From JAVXTH01 sp036642795 (lineage in GTDB: Bacteria; Bacillota_I; Bacilli_A; Erysipelotrichales; Erysipelotrichaceae), in the NCBI GenBank assembly GCA_036642795.1, contig JAVXTH010000001.1, positions 70,976 through 134,975 on the forward strand: a stretch of DNA of 64,000 nt, in the 5' to 3' direction. Shown here piece after piece: positions 42,985-50,621 of this stretch. Under the pieces are notes generated by a model. That model did not search any database and was not told where the DNA came from. It was given only the letters and a program-made list of their open reading frames with translations. A program made the translations under genes and the position numbers. The first letter of the stretch is position 1; every line of letters begins with the position of its first letter.

Positions 42985-44415
42985 TTATTTAACCCCCTTA
43001 GGATGAATTAAGGTTTGATCGCCTCTATGATCATAGGGTACTTCAATTGGATCAATATGATATTCACGAGCGAGAATATTACGAATTTCGACTTCACAAA
43101 ATCCACCTTGGCATCTCCCCATTCCAGGGCGAACTCGTTTTTTAATTGCTTTGATACTAGTCGCTCCACAGGGACGATGAATCGCATCGACGATTTCACC
43201 TTCTGATATTTTTTCACAGCGACAAACAATCTTGCCATAACGCGGATCTTTTAAAATCATCGCTTGTTTTTCTTGCTTTGATAATTCACTCATAACAATT
43301 GGAAATCTTCTATGAATCCATAAAGCTTTTTCTTCTAAATGCAGCTTTGATTGAATGATATTCTCCAACACATAGGCCGATATTGCTGGTGCACTAGCAA
43401 GACCGGGTGAATCAATACAAGCAATATGGATGAAATTTTTAATGGTTTTAGATTCTTCAATTAAAAAATCCCCATTATTTCCACTTGGTCTTAGCCCACT
43501 GAATTCTCTTATTACTTCTTGCATTGGCAATGGTTTTAAAATATGCGCCAGTTGTTGTTTTACTTTATTTAAACCGATTACACTGGTCGAACAATCTTCA
43601 CGATCACTTATCTCATTCGTCGGTCCAATCAAAAGATTACCATCGACGGTTGGAATTGCCAAAACACCTTTTCCTAAAGAAGTTGGAATTGGATAAATCA
43701 CATGTTGAATCAACTTACCTGCATCTTTACTTAACACATAATATTGACCTTTTTTCGGTGTTATTTTAAAGGTTGGTTGTGCTTCTAGCATGCCTGCTAC
43801 ATGATCTCCATATACACCACTGGCTTCAATTACCATCGATGTGATATATTGTTTTTCACTTGTTTTTACGACAAAGACTTCATCTTGTTTTTCAATCTGT
43901 TTTACTTCTTGTTCTAAGAACAATTCAACCCCATTTTCAATCGCTTCTTCCATTAAAGCAACACAGGTTGCCATTGGATTAATGATTGCTGTATCCTTCA
44001 TATACAGCGCTTTACTGATGGCATCGGACAATTGTGGTTCAAGTTCTCTTGCCTGCTCTCCACTTAAATACGCCACGTTAACATCACGACTTTGCGCTTG
44101 TTGGTACAATTTTTCTAAAGTAGTTTCTTCTTCTTTTCCCTGTGCTACAAGCAAAGAACCACATTTTTGATAAGGAACATGTAGTTCTTTACAAATAGAC
44201 TCATACATTCTACTTCCTTTAACATTTAATTCTGCTTTCAAAGTATTGTCTTTTGGATCATAACCAGCATGAACAATCGCACTATTTGCCATACTCGTTT
44301 TATTTCCTACATCATTTTCTTTTTCTAAAACCGCAACTTTTAAATTATACTTTGCTAAGTCATGTGCCATAAAACAACCGATGATTCCTGCCCCAATAAT
44401 AACAATATCGTACAT
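42985..44415 (-). CDS. glpA: Anaerobic glycerol-3-phosphate dehydrogenase, GlpA-like with BFD [2Fe-2S] domain
   Basis: 476 residues. FAD-binding DAO domain at the start (DIVIIGAGIIGCFMAHDLA), SGLRPSG near 320 and a C-terminal BFD-like domain with the cysteine set CRCEKISEGEIVDA near 392 and GMGRCQGGFC near 432. It oxidises glycerol-3-phosphate to dihydroxyacetone phosphate. Operon order: this gene, FAD oxidoreductase, DUF1667, glpP. The start follows AGGAGGGAAATT. The leader carries a terminator likely read through by GlpP. Confidence 0.88.
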   Translation of the reverse strand: MYDIVIIGAGIIGCFMAHDLAKYNLKVAVLEKENDVGNKTSMANSAIVHAGYDPKDNTLKAELNVKGSRMYESICKELHVPYQKCGSLLVAQGKEEETTLEKLYQQAQSRDVNVAYLSGEQARELEPQLSDAISKALYMKDTAIINPMATCVALMEEAIENGVELFLEQEVKQIEKQDEVFVVKTSEKQYITSMVIEASGVYGDHVAGMLEAQPTFKITPKKGQYYVLSKDAGKLIQHVIYPIPTSLGKGVLAIPTVDGNLLIGPTNEISDREDCSTSVIGLNKVKQQLAHILKPLPMQEVIREFSGLRPSGNNGDFLIEESKTIKNFIHIACIDSPGLASAPAISAYVLENIIQSKLHLEEKALWIHRRFPIVMSELSKQEKQAMILKDPRYGKIVCRCEKISEGEIVDAIHRPCGATSIKAIKKRVRPGMGRCQGGFCEVEIRNILAREYHIDPIEVPYDHRGDQTLIHPKGVK

Positions 44416-44430
44416 AATTTCCCTCCTAAT

Positions 44431-44479
44431 AAAAAACGAAACATAAAAAGACTTTTTTTGCCTTTTGATATCTCGTTTT
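44431..44479 (-). terminator. GlpP-dependent leader terminator (predicted)
   Basis: Outer stem AAAACGA/TCGTTTT with inner AAAAGGC/GTCTTTT-type pairing and a T-run, between promoter and glpA start. Only about 15 bases separate it from the glpA start codon, so it must be passed for expression. Confidence 0.7.
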
Positions 44480-44507
44480 CTCTATCAATGGATTAACTTG
44501 TACCTAT

Positions 44508-44516
44508 AGTATAGCA
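44508..44516 (-). promoter_or_regulatory. Extended -10 promoter of the glp operon
   Basis: TGCTATACT on the - strand; a TTGCTC -35 candidate lies 19 bases upstream. Confidence 0.55.
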
Positions 44517-44547
44517 CATTTCACAATTCTTGGAGCAATTAAAACAG

Positions 44548-44994
44548 CTATTTTTTCGCAGCTCCATGTTCCTTCATCAAATTAATTAAATCCTCATAGT
44601 TCGCTGCCCCACCAGCTTCACTCAATATTTCCCCATTCTCAATAAAATAGGTAGTTGGAGTATAAGCAATACTACCAATTTTTTTCTGTAAATCCATAAA
44701 AGTAGGGCGACTTTCTTTTCCTTCTTCATCTTTAACAATTGGTTCATTATCAATTTCTACTAAACTAAAATCAGTTTTATATTCTTTAATATATTCTTTA
44801 ATTAAGGCTACATATTCTATACAACCTTCACAAGTTGAAGTACCAATCACAAGGATCATATCTTTTTTATCTTCGATATTATGTAGTGCTTGGGTTGCGC
44901 TAATTTCATTTAAAGAGCCAAGCTCTTTTTTATTTTCACTACACCCGCTTATTAACAGTAAAACTACCATCAAGCAAGTTAATTTCTTAAGCAT
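44548..44994 (-). CDS. Thioredoxin-like lipoprotein
   Basis: 148 residues. The signal peptide ends in a lipobox (LLISGC), so the mature protein is lipid-anchored outside the membrane. A thioredoxin fold follows with the redox pair in GTSTCEGCIEY near residue 56 and the cis-proline in AYTPTTYFIE near 112. It may reduce or oxidise extracytoplasmic disulfides. The start has a weak site (GGATGGTGGTTAA). It follows the MarR gene in the same direction after a terminator. Confidence 0.83.
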   Translation of the reverse strand: MLKKLTCLMVVLLLISGCSENKKELGSLNEISATQALHNIEDKKDMILVIGTSTCEGCIEYVALIKEYIKEYKTDFSLVEIDNEPIVKDEEGKESRPTFMDLQKKIGSIAYTPTTYFIENGEILSEAGGAANYEDLINLMKEHGAAKK

Positions 44995-45052
44995 TTAACC
45001 ACCATCCTATTTATATAAGATAACCTATTTAAGCTTAATTATCAAATATAAT

Positions 45053-45084
45053 TTACGAATAAATAAAAAAAGTTACGAATAAAT
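45053..45084. repeat. Direct repeat TTACGAATAAAT
   Basis: Two identical 12-base copies at 45053-45064 and 45073-45084, 20 bases apart, between marR and the lipoprotein gene. The second lies in the MarR terminator. Confidence 0.5.
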
Positions 45085-45093
45085 CGCAACTTT
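45063..45093 (-). terminator. Terminator of the MarR gene
   Basis: Stem AAAGTT/AACTTT with inner CGA/TCG and T-run on the - strand. Confidence 0.8.
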
Positions 45094-45535
45094 AGATTTG
45101 ATATTGTTCTTGAAAGAATTGCATAACACCACGTAAAGATTTTAATAATTCTTTATCTTGGTCAACTTTCAATACTCCAATCAATTTATCAATCATTTCT
45201 TCATGAAAAGCATTATGAATTTCTAAAACTTTCTGAGCGGAATCACTCAAGACTAAACGAATAATTCGTCGATCTTTTTCATCACGTACGCGTTCTACAT
45301 AACCCTTTTTCACAAGTCGATTTGTAGAGACACTTAAGGTTCCTTGGGTTACCATCAAAGCTTTCGCAATTGCTGACATCATCTTGGATTCACTTTTAGA
45401 AATAGCTTCTAATATATGTACTTCACTCATTGATAAAGTAACTTTACGTTCCCGTAAGTTGGTTTCCTCAATTAGTAAAATGTGATTAAACAGATCCACA
45501 AGCAGCTCATTTAAAGTCTGACGAGTTTCGTTCAT
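45092..45535 (-). CDS. MarR family transcription regulator
   Basis: 147 residues. The winged-helix core is visible: SMSEVHILEAISKSE, then MMSAIAKALMVTQGTLSVSTNRLVKKGYVERVRDEKDRR, the recognition helix and wing. The ends are helical for dimer contact. It lies 14 bases after rplT and may be partly read from that operon. MarR proteins usually sense small phenolics or redox state; the target here is unknown, perhaps the thioredoxin-like lipoprotein gene downstream. Confidence 0.88.
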   Translation of the reverse strand: MNETRQTLNELLVDLFNHILLIEETNLRERKVTLSMSEVHILEAISKSESKMMSAIAKALMVTQGTLSVSTNRLVKKGYVERVRDEKDRRIIRLVLSDSAQKVLEIHNAFHEEMIDKLIGVLKVDQDKELLKSLRGVMQFFQEQYQI

Positions 45536-45549
45536 AAGGTTCCCTCAAA

Positions 45550-45909
45550 TTACTTTTCTAATGCTTTTTTAGCTTTATCGCAAATACCTGTAAATCCTTT
45601 TGGATCGCTAATTGCGATTTCAGAAAGCATTTTACGGTTAACAACAATTTCAGCAAGTTTCAAACCATGCATTAAACGAGAATAAGAAATATCATTCATT
45701 CTTGCAGCAGCATTGATACGTGCAATCCACATTTTACGCATGTTATTCTTAAGATCACGACGATCGTTGAATGCATAACGAAGGGAATGCATCACCTGTT
45801 CGTTTGCTGTGCGATATAATGTATGTTTACTTCCGAAATAACCTTTTGCTAATTTTAATACGCGTTTTCTTCTCTGACGGGTAACGCTACCACCTTTAAC
45901 TCTAGCCAT
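45550..45909 (-). CDS. rplT: Ribosomal protein L20
   Basis: 119 residues, unmistakable: [20 protein letters not shown] at the start and [21 protein letters not shown] in the middle. Assembles the 50S subunit, and in Firmicutes also binds its own leader mRNA to cause termination. Third gene of infC-rpmI-rplT, 18 bases after rpmI. AGGAGGAATTATAC precedes the start. Confidence 0.98.
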   Translation of the reverse strand: MARVKGGSVTRQRRKRVLKLAKGYFGSKHTLYRTANEQVMHSLRYAFNDRRDLKNNMRKMWIARINAAARMNDISYSRLMHGLKLAEIVVNRKMLSEIAISDPKGFTGICDKAKKALEK

Positions 45910-45927
45910 GTATAATTCCTCCTATTC

Positions 45928-46122
45928 CTATTTTTGAAGCATCAATTTGATGCGCTTGTAATCACTCTTACTTACCACTGAAGATTTTCTTAAATGGCGT
46001 TTTTGTTTTGTTGTCTTACCATGGAAACGGTGAGAAGTATATGCATGACTTCTCTTTAATTTTCCTGAACCTGTTTTCTTAACGCGTTTTGCTAATCCAC
46101 TGTGCGATTTCATTTTTGGCAT
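45928..46122 (-). CDS. rpmI: Ribosomal protein L35
   Basis: 64 residues with the L35 pattern [20 protein letters not shown] and HLRKSS. I start it at 46122 because AAGGAGGGTACTACTT lies just upstream; a start at 46164 would fall inside infC. Component of the 50S subunit. Lies 14 bases after infC. Confidence 0.98.
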   Translation of the reverse strand: MPKMKSHSGLAKRVKKTGSGKLKRSHAYTSHRFHGKTTKQKRHLRKSSVVSKSDYKRIKLMLQK

Positions 46123-46136
46123 AAGTAGTACCCTCC

Positions 46137-46676
46137 TTATTTTTTCTTTGGTGTTAAAACACAAGACATTGTATTGCCTTCTAGTAACGGTTTCTTATCT
46201 ACGACAGCAATATCCGCTATTTCACTCACAAAGTTATCCATAATTTTTCTGCCTACTTCAAGTCTTGTGATTAAACGACCGCGGAATCGCATGTCTACTT
46301 TCACTTTCATTCCATCTTCGATCCAGCTACGAGCATGGCGCATTTTAGTATCAAAATCATGCTTATCGATTACTGGTGATAATCGAAGCGGTTTAACTTC
46401 TGTAATGTGTTGTTTTTTCTTCGCTTCTTTCGTTTTCTTCTGTTGCTCAAAACGATAACGTCCATAATCAAGCACTTTACATACAGGCGGAACAGCAGTA
46501 GGAGCCACACATAATAAGTCTAATTCTTGATTATATGCAATTTCTAAAGCCTCACGACGCATTTTGATACCTAATTGATCTCCGTTAGCATCAATGACAA
46601 GAACTTCTTTAAAACGAATTTTCTCGTTGTATAAATCGTCGTTAACATTGTTTGGAATCACTTTTTTGTTGTAAAT
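46137..46676 (-). CDS. infC: Translation initiation factor IF-3
   Basis: About 179 residues. The N-terminal domain has [14 protein letters not shown] [18 protein letters not shown], the linker is Lys-rich ([10 protein letters not shown]), and the C-terminal domain has [17 protein letters not shown] and MRFRGR. It binds the 30S subunit and checks the start codon. The start is the ATT at 46676: GGAGGTG lies 6 bases before it, whereas the ATG at 46691 is itself part of that ribosome site. A non-AUG start is characteristic of infC and allows autoregulation. Confidence 0.96.
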   Translation of the reverse strand: MYNKKVIPNNVNDDLYNEKIRFKEVLVIDANGDQLGIKMRREALEIAYNQELDLLCVAPTAVPPVCKVLDYGRYRFEQQKKTKEAKKKQHITEVKPLRLSPVIDKHDFDTKMRHARSWIEDGMKVKVDMRFRGRLITRLEVGRKIMDNFVSEIADIAVVDKKPLLEGNTMSCVLTPKKK

Positions 46677-46691
46677 AACAGACACCTCCAT

Positions 46692-46836
46692 TTTAATATG
46701 AGAAAAGCGGGTACTGTATTAGCACCCGCTCAATAAACACACTTTTATCCGATTAAGGATTCAAAGTAGCATCGACCTATGACTTAAGCCATCAGGTGAG
46801 AAGGGGCACTTCTAACTTTCCACTATCTTTTCTGCT
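46692..46836 (-). ncRNA. L20 leader (infC-rpmI-rplT autoregulatory leader)
   Basis: About 145 bases between promoter and infC. It contains GTAGCAGAAAAGATAGTGGA and GGTCGATGCTAC segments (pairing GTAGC/GCTAC) and ends in an intrinsic terminator at 46700-46730. In Bacillota, L20 binding to such a leader favours termination. Confidence 0.85.
46700..46730 (-). terminator. Attenuator terminator of the L20 leader
   Basis: Stem AGCGGGT/ACCCGCT followed by TTTTCT on the - strand, just ahead of infC. Confidence 0.88.
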
Positions 46837-46841
46837 ACATT

Positions 46842-46870
46842 AGAATACCATGAATCCCTATGACTGTCAA
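46842..46870 (-). promoter_or_regulatory. Promoter of the infC operon
   Basis: TTGACA and TATTCT on the - strand with a 17-base spacer and TGG before the -10. Confidence 0.8.
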
Positions 46871-46878
46871 TTGTTTTA

Positions 46879-47172
46879 TCAATAAATCAATCTAGCTCGT
46901 ATTTCGTAATATCCTTTTTCTTCACTTACTAATTTACCTGGCATAACTTGTACTGCTGCCATATCTCCATTATCAAATAACACATCTTTTACCGCATCAA
47001 TTATTTTATCCATCATCGCCTGCGTTCCTTGAATTTGAATTTTAATATCATGGTCATAAATAGCATAAATCCAAGTTCCCCATCCTATATCATAATCAAC
47101 TTCACGAAATAAATATTTTTCTTCTGTAGGCGCATTTTCATAAATGGCTTCTTTAATTTTATCTTTTAACAT
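46879..47172 (-). CDS. Small hypothetical protein
   Basis: 97 residues, soluble, mixed helix and strand (MLKDKIKEAIYENAP, then alternating YDIGWGTWIYAIYDHDIKI strands). I do not recognise a family. I start it at 47172, where AAGGTTGGTGTTGTT precedes; the longer frame from 47223 has no ribosome site. It ends 9 bases before the infC -35 and is separate from it. Copy A of the 73-bp direct repeat lies about 130 bases upstream. Confidence 0.55.
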   Translation of the reverse strand: MLKDKIKEAIYENAPTEEKYLFREVDYDIGWGTWIYAIYDHDIKIQIQGTQAMMDKIIDAVKDVLFDNGDMAAVQVMPGKLVSEEKGYYEIRARLIY

Positions 47173-47305
47173 AACAACACCAACCTTGTTGTTATCATAA
47201 CATGATAAAAGGATTACATGCAAGAAAGCAATGATCTTTTCAAGGACTTTTTAATCAAGTACGAACATCGTTAAGCTCTTCATAACAAATAAAGTACAAA
47301 CATCC

Positions 47306-47378
47306 TTGTTTGTACCCATAAAGCATTCACCCTATATTGTCATTATTAGATTATAGTATTAAAAGTAAGATCAAATTC
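47306..47378. repeat. 73-bp direct repeat, copy A
   Basis: Identical over 73 bases to 48967-49039, in the same orientation, flanking the HipA-like gene. Weaker similarity (shared CTTTTCAAGGACTTTTT) continues about 70 bases to the left. The left edge can form a GTACAAACA/TGTTTGTAC hairpin. Confidence 0.95.
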
Positions 47379-47499
47379 TAATTGATAAAAACAAAAGAGG
47401 CTGTAACGAAATAGACACATTTGAAAATTCAGATAATTGCCTATAAGGTTATGACCTCTTATCTACTTAATTCTTTTTGGGTGTTACTTTTTTTATGCT

Positions 47500-48687
47500 T
47501 TAATTATTTATAGCGTCTAGTTCTTTGTGTAACTGTAAAAACTTAATTCTACTGCTTAATCCTTCCGTCAGTGTTTTAATTCTATCATCCGTCATTTCAG
47601 TGTAATCTTGATATTTTTTCAATATTTGATTGAATTGCATATCTAATCCATTCAACTTAGAAACATCCAATCTTTCTAAATTTGAAATATTTGATAGATA
47701 AGTAGAGAATTTTTTATTTGTATTTGAGAAATACTTTCCATACCCATCATTAAAATTAATGTTTTTTGCTAATTCGTGACAATTCATAGATTGTCCTGTA
47801 TCAAATATTGGCGTTAATCTTTCCCATGAAAGAGTTTCTACGTTTCTAATAACCCCAAAATTTTTCATGTGCCTATCCGTATTCATAGTTAAACAATCTA
47901 TAATAAACATATTTTCTAAATCTTCTTGTGCGTTAGGTACATTGTGTTTTTCTAATATAGATAAATAATGCTGAAAATCATTAATACTGTTATTCTTTTT
48001 CTCTGAACAAAAAACATCATAAGCAGAAATGATTTCTTCATTTGAAGAAACAAAATTATCGCATTTAGATATTATTTTATCGTCCATAATATCAATTTCA
48101 TATGGGCAATATTTAAATCCTAATCTCTCACATATTTGAGAAGCCAACCATTCGTTGATAGGTTCTTGTCTACTTGGAGTATATGTTCCTTTAACTAAAA
48201 CACGTTTTCCATCTTCAATAACCCATGCCTTTTGTAACATTCCATCTGTTGTATTATTAGGAGATTTTAAATCAGGATGTCTTGATGAACTATCATTTAA
48301 TGATGCCTGTAAAAAAGCCTTGTATTCAAATTCATTTTCAAAGAAGTTAATATCTTTCCATTGAATTGTGCTATTTTCTTCTTTAATCCAATATTGATCT
48401 GAAAGTGATAGAGCATATGCCTTGTTTAAAAGTTCATCCGTTGTTCTCACTTCCAAATTCCGTAGTAATTTCTCAACATCTTTTCTCCATGATGGAATAC
48501 CCCTACCTTTAAACCAATTATTCAATTCTTTTACTAAATTTTTAGAACGGTCATTATACGCATTTTCAAGCGATAAGGGTGCATATTGTATGCTAATTAC
48601 ATCATATACTTTATCTATCGCAATTGTCGTTGTGTTAAATTCAACTAAAGCAACTTTTTGATTTTTATTCATTAGATACGATTTCAT
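47500..48687 (-). CDS. HipA-like kinase domain protein without HipB partner
   Basis: 395 residues. The C-terminal half carries HipA kinase signs: catalytic TMNTDRHMKNFGVIRN near residue 270 and a metal-binding TPIFDTGQSM near 292; the ATP-site lysine is likely in VLVKGTY near 165. The first 130 residues (ALVEFNTTTIAIDKVYDVI onward) are not HipA_N-like and are unassigned. HipA toxins phosphorylate targets such as glutamyl-tRNA synthetase. No HTH antitoxin gene adjoins. The gene lies between two 73-bp direct repeats beside tRNA-His and is probably acquired. Confidence 0.75.
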   Translation of the reverse strand: MKSYLMNKNQKVALVEFNTTTIAIDKVYDVISIQYAPLSLENAYNDRSKNLVKELNNWFKGRGIPSWRKDVEKLLRNLEVRTTDELLNKAYALSLSDQYWIKEENSTIQWKDINFFENEFEYKAFLQASLNDSSSRHPDLKSPNNTTDGMLQKAWVIEDGKRVLVKGTYTPSRQEPINEWLASQICERLGFKYCPYEIDIMDDKIISKCDNFVSSNEEIISAYDVFCSEKKNNSINDFQHYLSILEKHNVPNAQEDLENMFIIDCLTMNTDRHMKNFGVIRNVETLSWERLTPIFDTGQSMNCHELAKNINFNDGYGKYFSNTNKKFSTYLSNISNLERLDVSKLNGLDMQFNQILKKYQDYTEMTDDRIKTLTEGLSSRIKFLQLHKELDAINN

Positions 48688-48942
48688 AATTTCCCTCGCT
48701 TTCTTTTGATGTTAGTCTTATTGTTAATATTATACATTAAAACAGTATAAATATACACCTCTTTCAACTATCAAATTGTGTTCATGTATGAATCGAATAT
48801 GATTATGTCTGAAACACAAAATAGAATGAATAATGATTGTTAATGTTTATAAACTCTTTTAATTAATATAATACTTGAATTGTTCATTTACCTTTTCAAG
48901 GACTTTTTTTATTCAAGTTCTACCATTATTAACCTCTTAAAA

Positions 48943-48978
48943 CACAAAAAAGGGTACAAACATTGATTGTTTGTACCC
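48943..48978 (-). terminator. Hairpin with T-run at the edge of repeat copy B
   Basis: Stem GGGTACAAACA/TGTTTGTACCC with six A to its left, i.e. a T-run on the - strand. Could end a transcript coming from the tRNA side. Confidence 0.6.
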
Positions 48979-49039
48979 ATAAAGCATTCACCCTATATTG
49001 TCATTATTAGATTATAGTATTAAAAGTAAGATCAAATTC
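48967..49039. repeat. 73-bp direct repeat, copy B
   Basis: Perfect copy of 47306-47378. It ends 46 bases from the 3' end of the tRNA-His gene. Confidence 0.95.
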
Positions 49040-49050
49040 GATTAAGCCAA

Positions 49051-49074
49051 AATAAAAGCCCAGTTTATGGGCTT
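49051..49074 (-). terminator. Terminator of tRNA-His
   Basis: Stem AAGCCCA/TGGGCTT followed by TTTTATTTT on the - strand. Confidence 0.85.
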
Positions 49075-49084
49075 AATTTGCTAA

Positions 49085-49161
49085 TGGGGCGAACGAAGGG
49101 GATCGAACCCTCGCATGACTGGACCACAACCAGTTGTGTTAACCACTTCACCACGTCCGCC
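49085..49161 (-). tRNA. tRNA-His (anticodon GTG)
   Basis: Seven-pair acceptor stem GCGGACG/CGTTCGC (one G-U pair), with the extra 5' G of histidine tRNAs opposite C73, anticodon loop TTGTGGT, T loop GGTTCGATC, and CCA encoded at the 3' end. Own promoter and terminator. Confidence 0.96.
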
Positions 49162-49189
49162 ATCAATCATTTCTTTGTTAGCAAGGCTT

Positions 49190-49218
49190 ATTATAACGTA
49201 CCCATTTTGGTTTGTAAA
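49190..49218 (-). promoter_or_regulatory. Promoter of tRNA-His
   Basis: TTTACA and TATAAT on the - strand, spacer 17 bases. Confidence 0.85.
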
Positions 49219-49226
49219 TAGTTTTA

Positions 49227-49255
49227 TTGTATTTTGTCGCGAAAGTTGATATAAT
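49227..49255 (+). promoter_or_regulatory. Promoter of the DegV gene
   Basis: TTGTAT and TATAAT, spacer 17 bases, 22 bases before the start codon, so the leader is very short. Confidence 0.65.
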
Positions 49256-49276
49256 TTTCTAACGAGGAGTGGTTAT

Positions 49277-50116
49277 ATGAAAAAAATTGCCTTGATGTGT
49301 GATTCTTCTGCTGATATCACAAAAGAAGAAGCTAAAAAATTGGATATTAACGTAGTTAGAATGCCCATTGTTATCAATGGTGTAGCTTATCGCGAAGAAG
49401 AAGAAATTAGTGATCCTGAAATTATTAAGGCAATGTTGCGTGATGATAAAGTCACAACTACTCAACCTAGCCTTGGCGAGTTAATTGTGATGTGGAAAGA
49501 GCTTTTAAAGGATTATGATGAAGTATTTTATATTCCATTATCAAAAGCTTTGAGTGGAACTTGTCGTAATGCAATCAACATGGCGAAAGAATACAACGGT
49601 AGAGTTACGGTTGTAGATTCTGAGTATGTAGCATCACCCGTTATCACTCAGCTTTTAGAAGCCCGTAAAATGTTTGAAAAAGGTTTAACTTGTGAAGAAG
49701 TTAAATTTAAACTTGAAAACGAAAGTGATTTATTCGCAATTTTAATTCCTGAAGATTTGAAGTATTTAAAAAACGGAGGAAGAATCTCCCCCGCTGCTGC
49801 TGCCCTTGGAGGATTGCTTAAGATCCATCCTCTATTAACAATTGATCATGGTGCCATTGATGTCTATGATAAAGTTAGAACCCTCAGCAAAGCTCATAAA
49901 GAAGGGATTAAAGCAGTTATAAAAGATGTGAATCCTGAAGATTACTATTGGATGATCATCGATGCTAATAATCGTGAAGTAGCGAATCAATTGAAGGAAG
50001 AACTTGCCCAAGCAACTGGACAAGAAATCATTCAACGTTCCTTTAAAGCAGTTATCATGTCTCATACCGGACCTGGAACCATTGGTTTTGGTAGAATCCG
50101 TAAAATAAAATACTAA
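49277..50116 (+). CDS. DegV family fatty-acid-binding protein (FakB-like)
   Basis: 279 residues. DegV/FakB proteins hold a fatty acid for phosphorylation by FakA in phospholipid synthesis. Family motifs: MCDSSADITKEEAKK at the start, TTTQPSLGELI near residue 55, IPLSKALSGT near 92, LKNGGRISPAAAALGG near 158, and the closing SHTGPGTIGFG. AACGAGGAGTGGTTAT precedes the start. Its lipid ligand cannot be told. A terminator follows at once. Confidence 0.9.
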   Translation: MKKIALMCDSSADITKEEAKKLDINVVRMPIVINGVAYREEEEISDPEIIKAMLRDDKVTTTQPSLGELIVMWKELLKDYDEVFYIPLSKALSGTCRNAINMAKEYNGRVTVVDSEYVASPVITQLLEARKMFEKGLTCEEVKFKLENESDLFAILIPEDLKYLKNGGRISPAAAALGGLLKIHPLLTIDHGAIDVYDKVRTLSKAHKEGIKAVIKDVNPEDYYWMIIDANNREVANQLKEELAQATGQEIIQRSFKAVIMSHTGPGTIGFGRIRKIKY

Positions 50117-50139
50117 CTCGGTAAGCGCCGAGTTTTTTT
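50115..50139 (+). terminator. Terminator of the DegV gene
   Basis: Stem AACTCGG/CCGAGTT with T-run; overlaps the stop codon of the convergent pilin-like gene. Confidence 0.88.
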
Positions 50140-50467
50140 ATCGGATAATTTGGGTATTGGTCGTAACTAAACCAGTACTTGTATAACCAATTAAAGATAT
50201 TTCAACGGGAAACTTTACGGAAACATGAAATCTTGCATCTTTTTGAGTGACGCTTAACTTTAATTTCGGGTGTAAGCTTGCTCTTTCTTGAATTAACTCA
50301 TAAACAAAATCATCGAGACGATTTTGATGTTCAATCGTCGATATCGTATAGTCTTGTAGATAACGAGCTTGATTATATGACATCATGATTTGCACAAAAT
50401 TCATTCCTAAAACAATGACTGGCATTGAGAACATCATAATAAAACCTAATTCGAATGCTCCTTTCAT
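50138..50467 (-). CDS. TadE-like minor pilin
   Basis: 109 residues. The N terminus KGAFELGFIMMFSMPVIVLGMNFV has the TadE pattern of a Gly, a Glu a few residues later and one hydrophobic helix; the rest is a small strand-rich domain (KLKLSVTQKDARFHVSVKF). It would be a minor pseudopilin of the Tad pilus. It is last in the locus and starts one base after the Flp-like gene ends. Identity rests on pattern and position. Confidence 0.6.
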   Translation of the reverse strand: MKGAFELGFIMMFSMPVIVLGMNFVQIMMSYNQARYLQDYTISTIEHQNRLDDFVYELIQERASLHPKLKLSVTQKDARFHVSVKFPVEISLIGYTSTGLVTTNTQIIR

Positions 50468-50468
50468 G

Positions 50469-50621
50469 TTACTTCACTCCTGTTTGAGTAGACATGGAAT
50501 TCCATTGGTTTTCTAATGTCGTTTTCATCATATCTTTAAATCCATCACTAAAGGCGATCATTCCCGTCGCAATAATCGTAACCACTAAAACTAAACCATA
50601 TTCTTCGAAAAACGCTTTCAT
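50469..50621 (-). CDS. Small Flp-like pilin (50 residues)
   Basis: A 50-residue gene: MKAFFEEYGLVLVVTIIATG at the start, then MIAFSDGFKDMMKTTLENQW, ending in GVK. The EEYGLV-hydrophobic pattern matches the Flp pilin signature (G/xxxxEY followed by a helix), but the Gly and leader normally before the cleavage site are missing, so the protein would be used almost from its first residue. Size and place between TadC-like and TadE-like genes fit the main pilin. GGGGGTGAGTTG precedes the start, which overlaps the upstream stop. Confidence 0.65.
   Translation of the reverse strand: MKAFFEEYGLVLVVTIIATGMIAFSDGFKDMMKTTLENQWNSMSTQTGVK

Larger units (their letters stand above)
48688..49084. other. Gene-free stretch of about 400 bases between the HipA-like gene and tRNA-His
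   Basis: Holds the AT-rich upstream region of the HipA-like gene, a hairpin with T-run (48943-48978), copy B of the direct repeat and the tRNA terminator. No gene seen. Confidence 0.6.

Noticed and set aside
47306..49039. CRISPR array from the two 73-bp repeats
   Set aside because: Only two copies, far too long and 1.6 kb apart; no spacers and no cas genes anywhere in the window.
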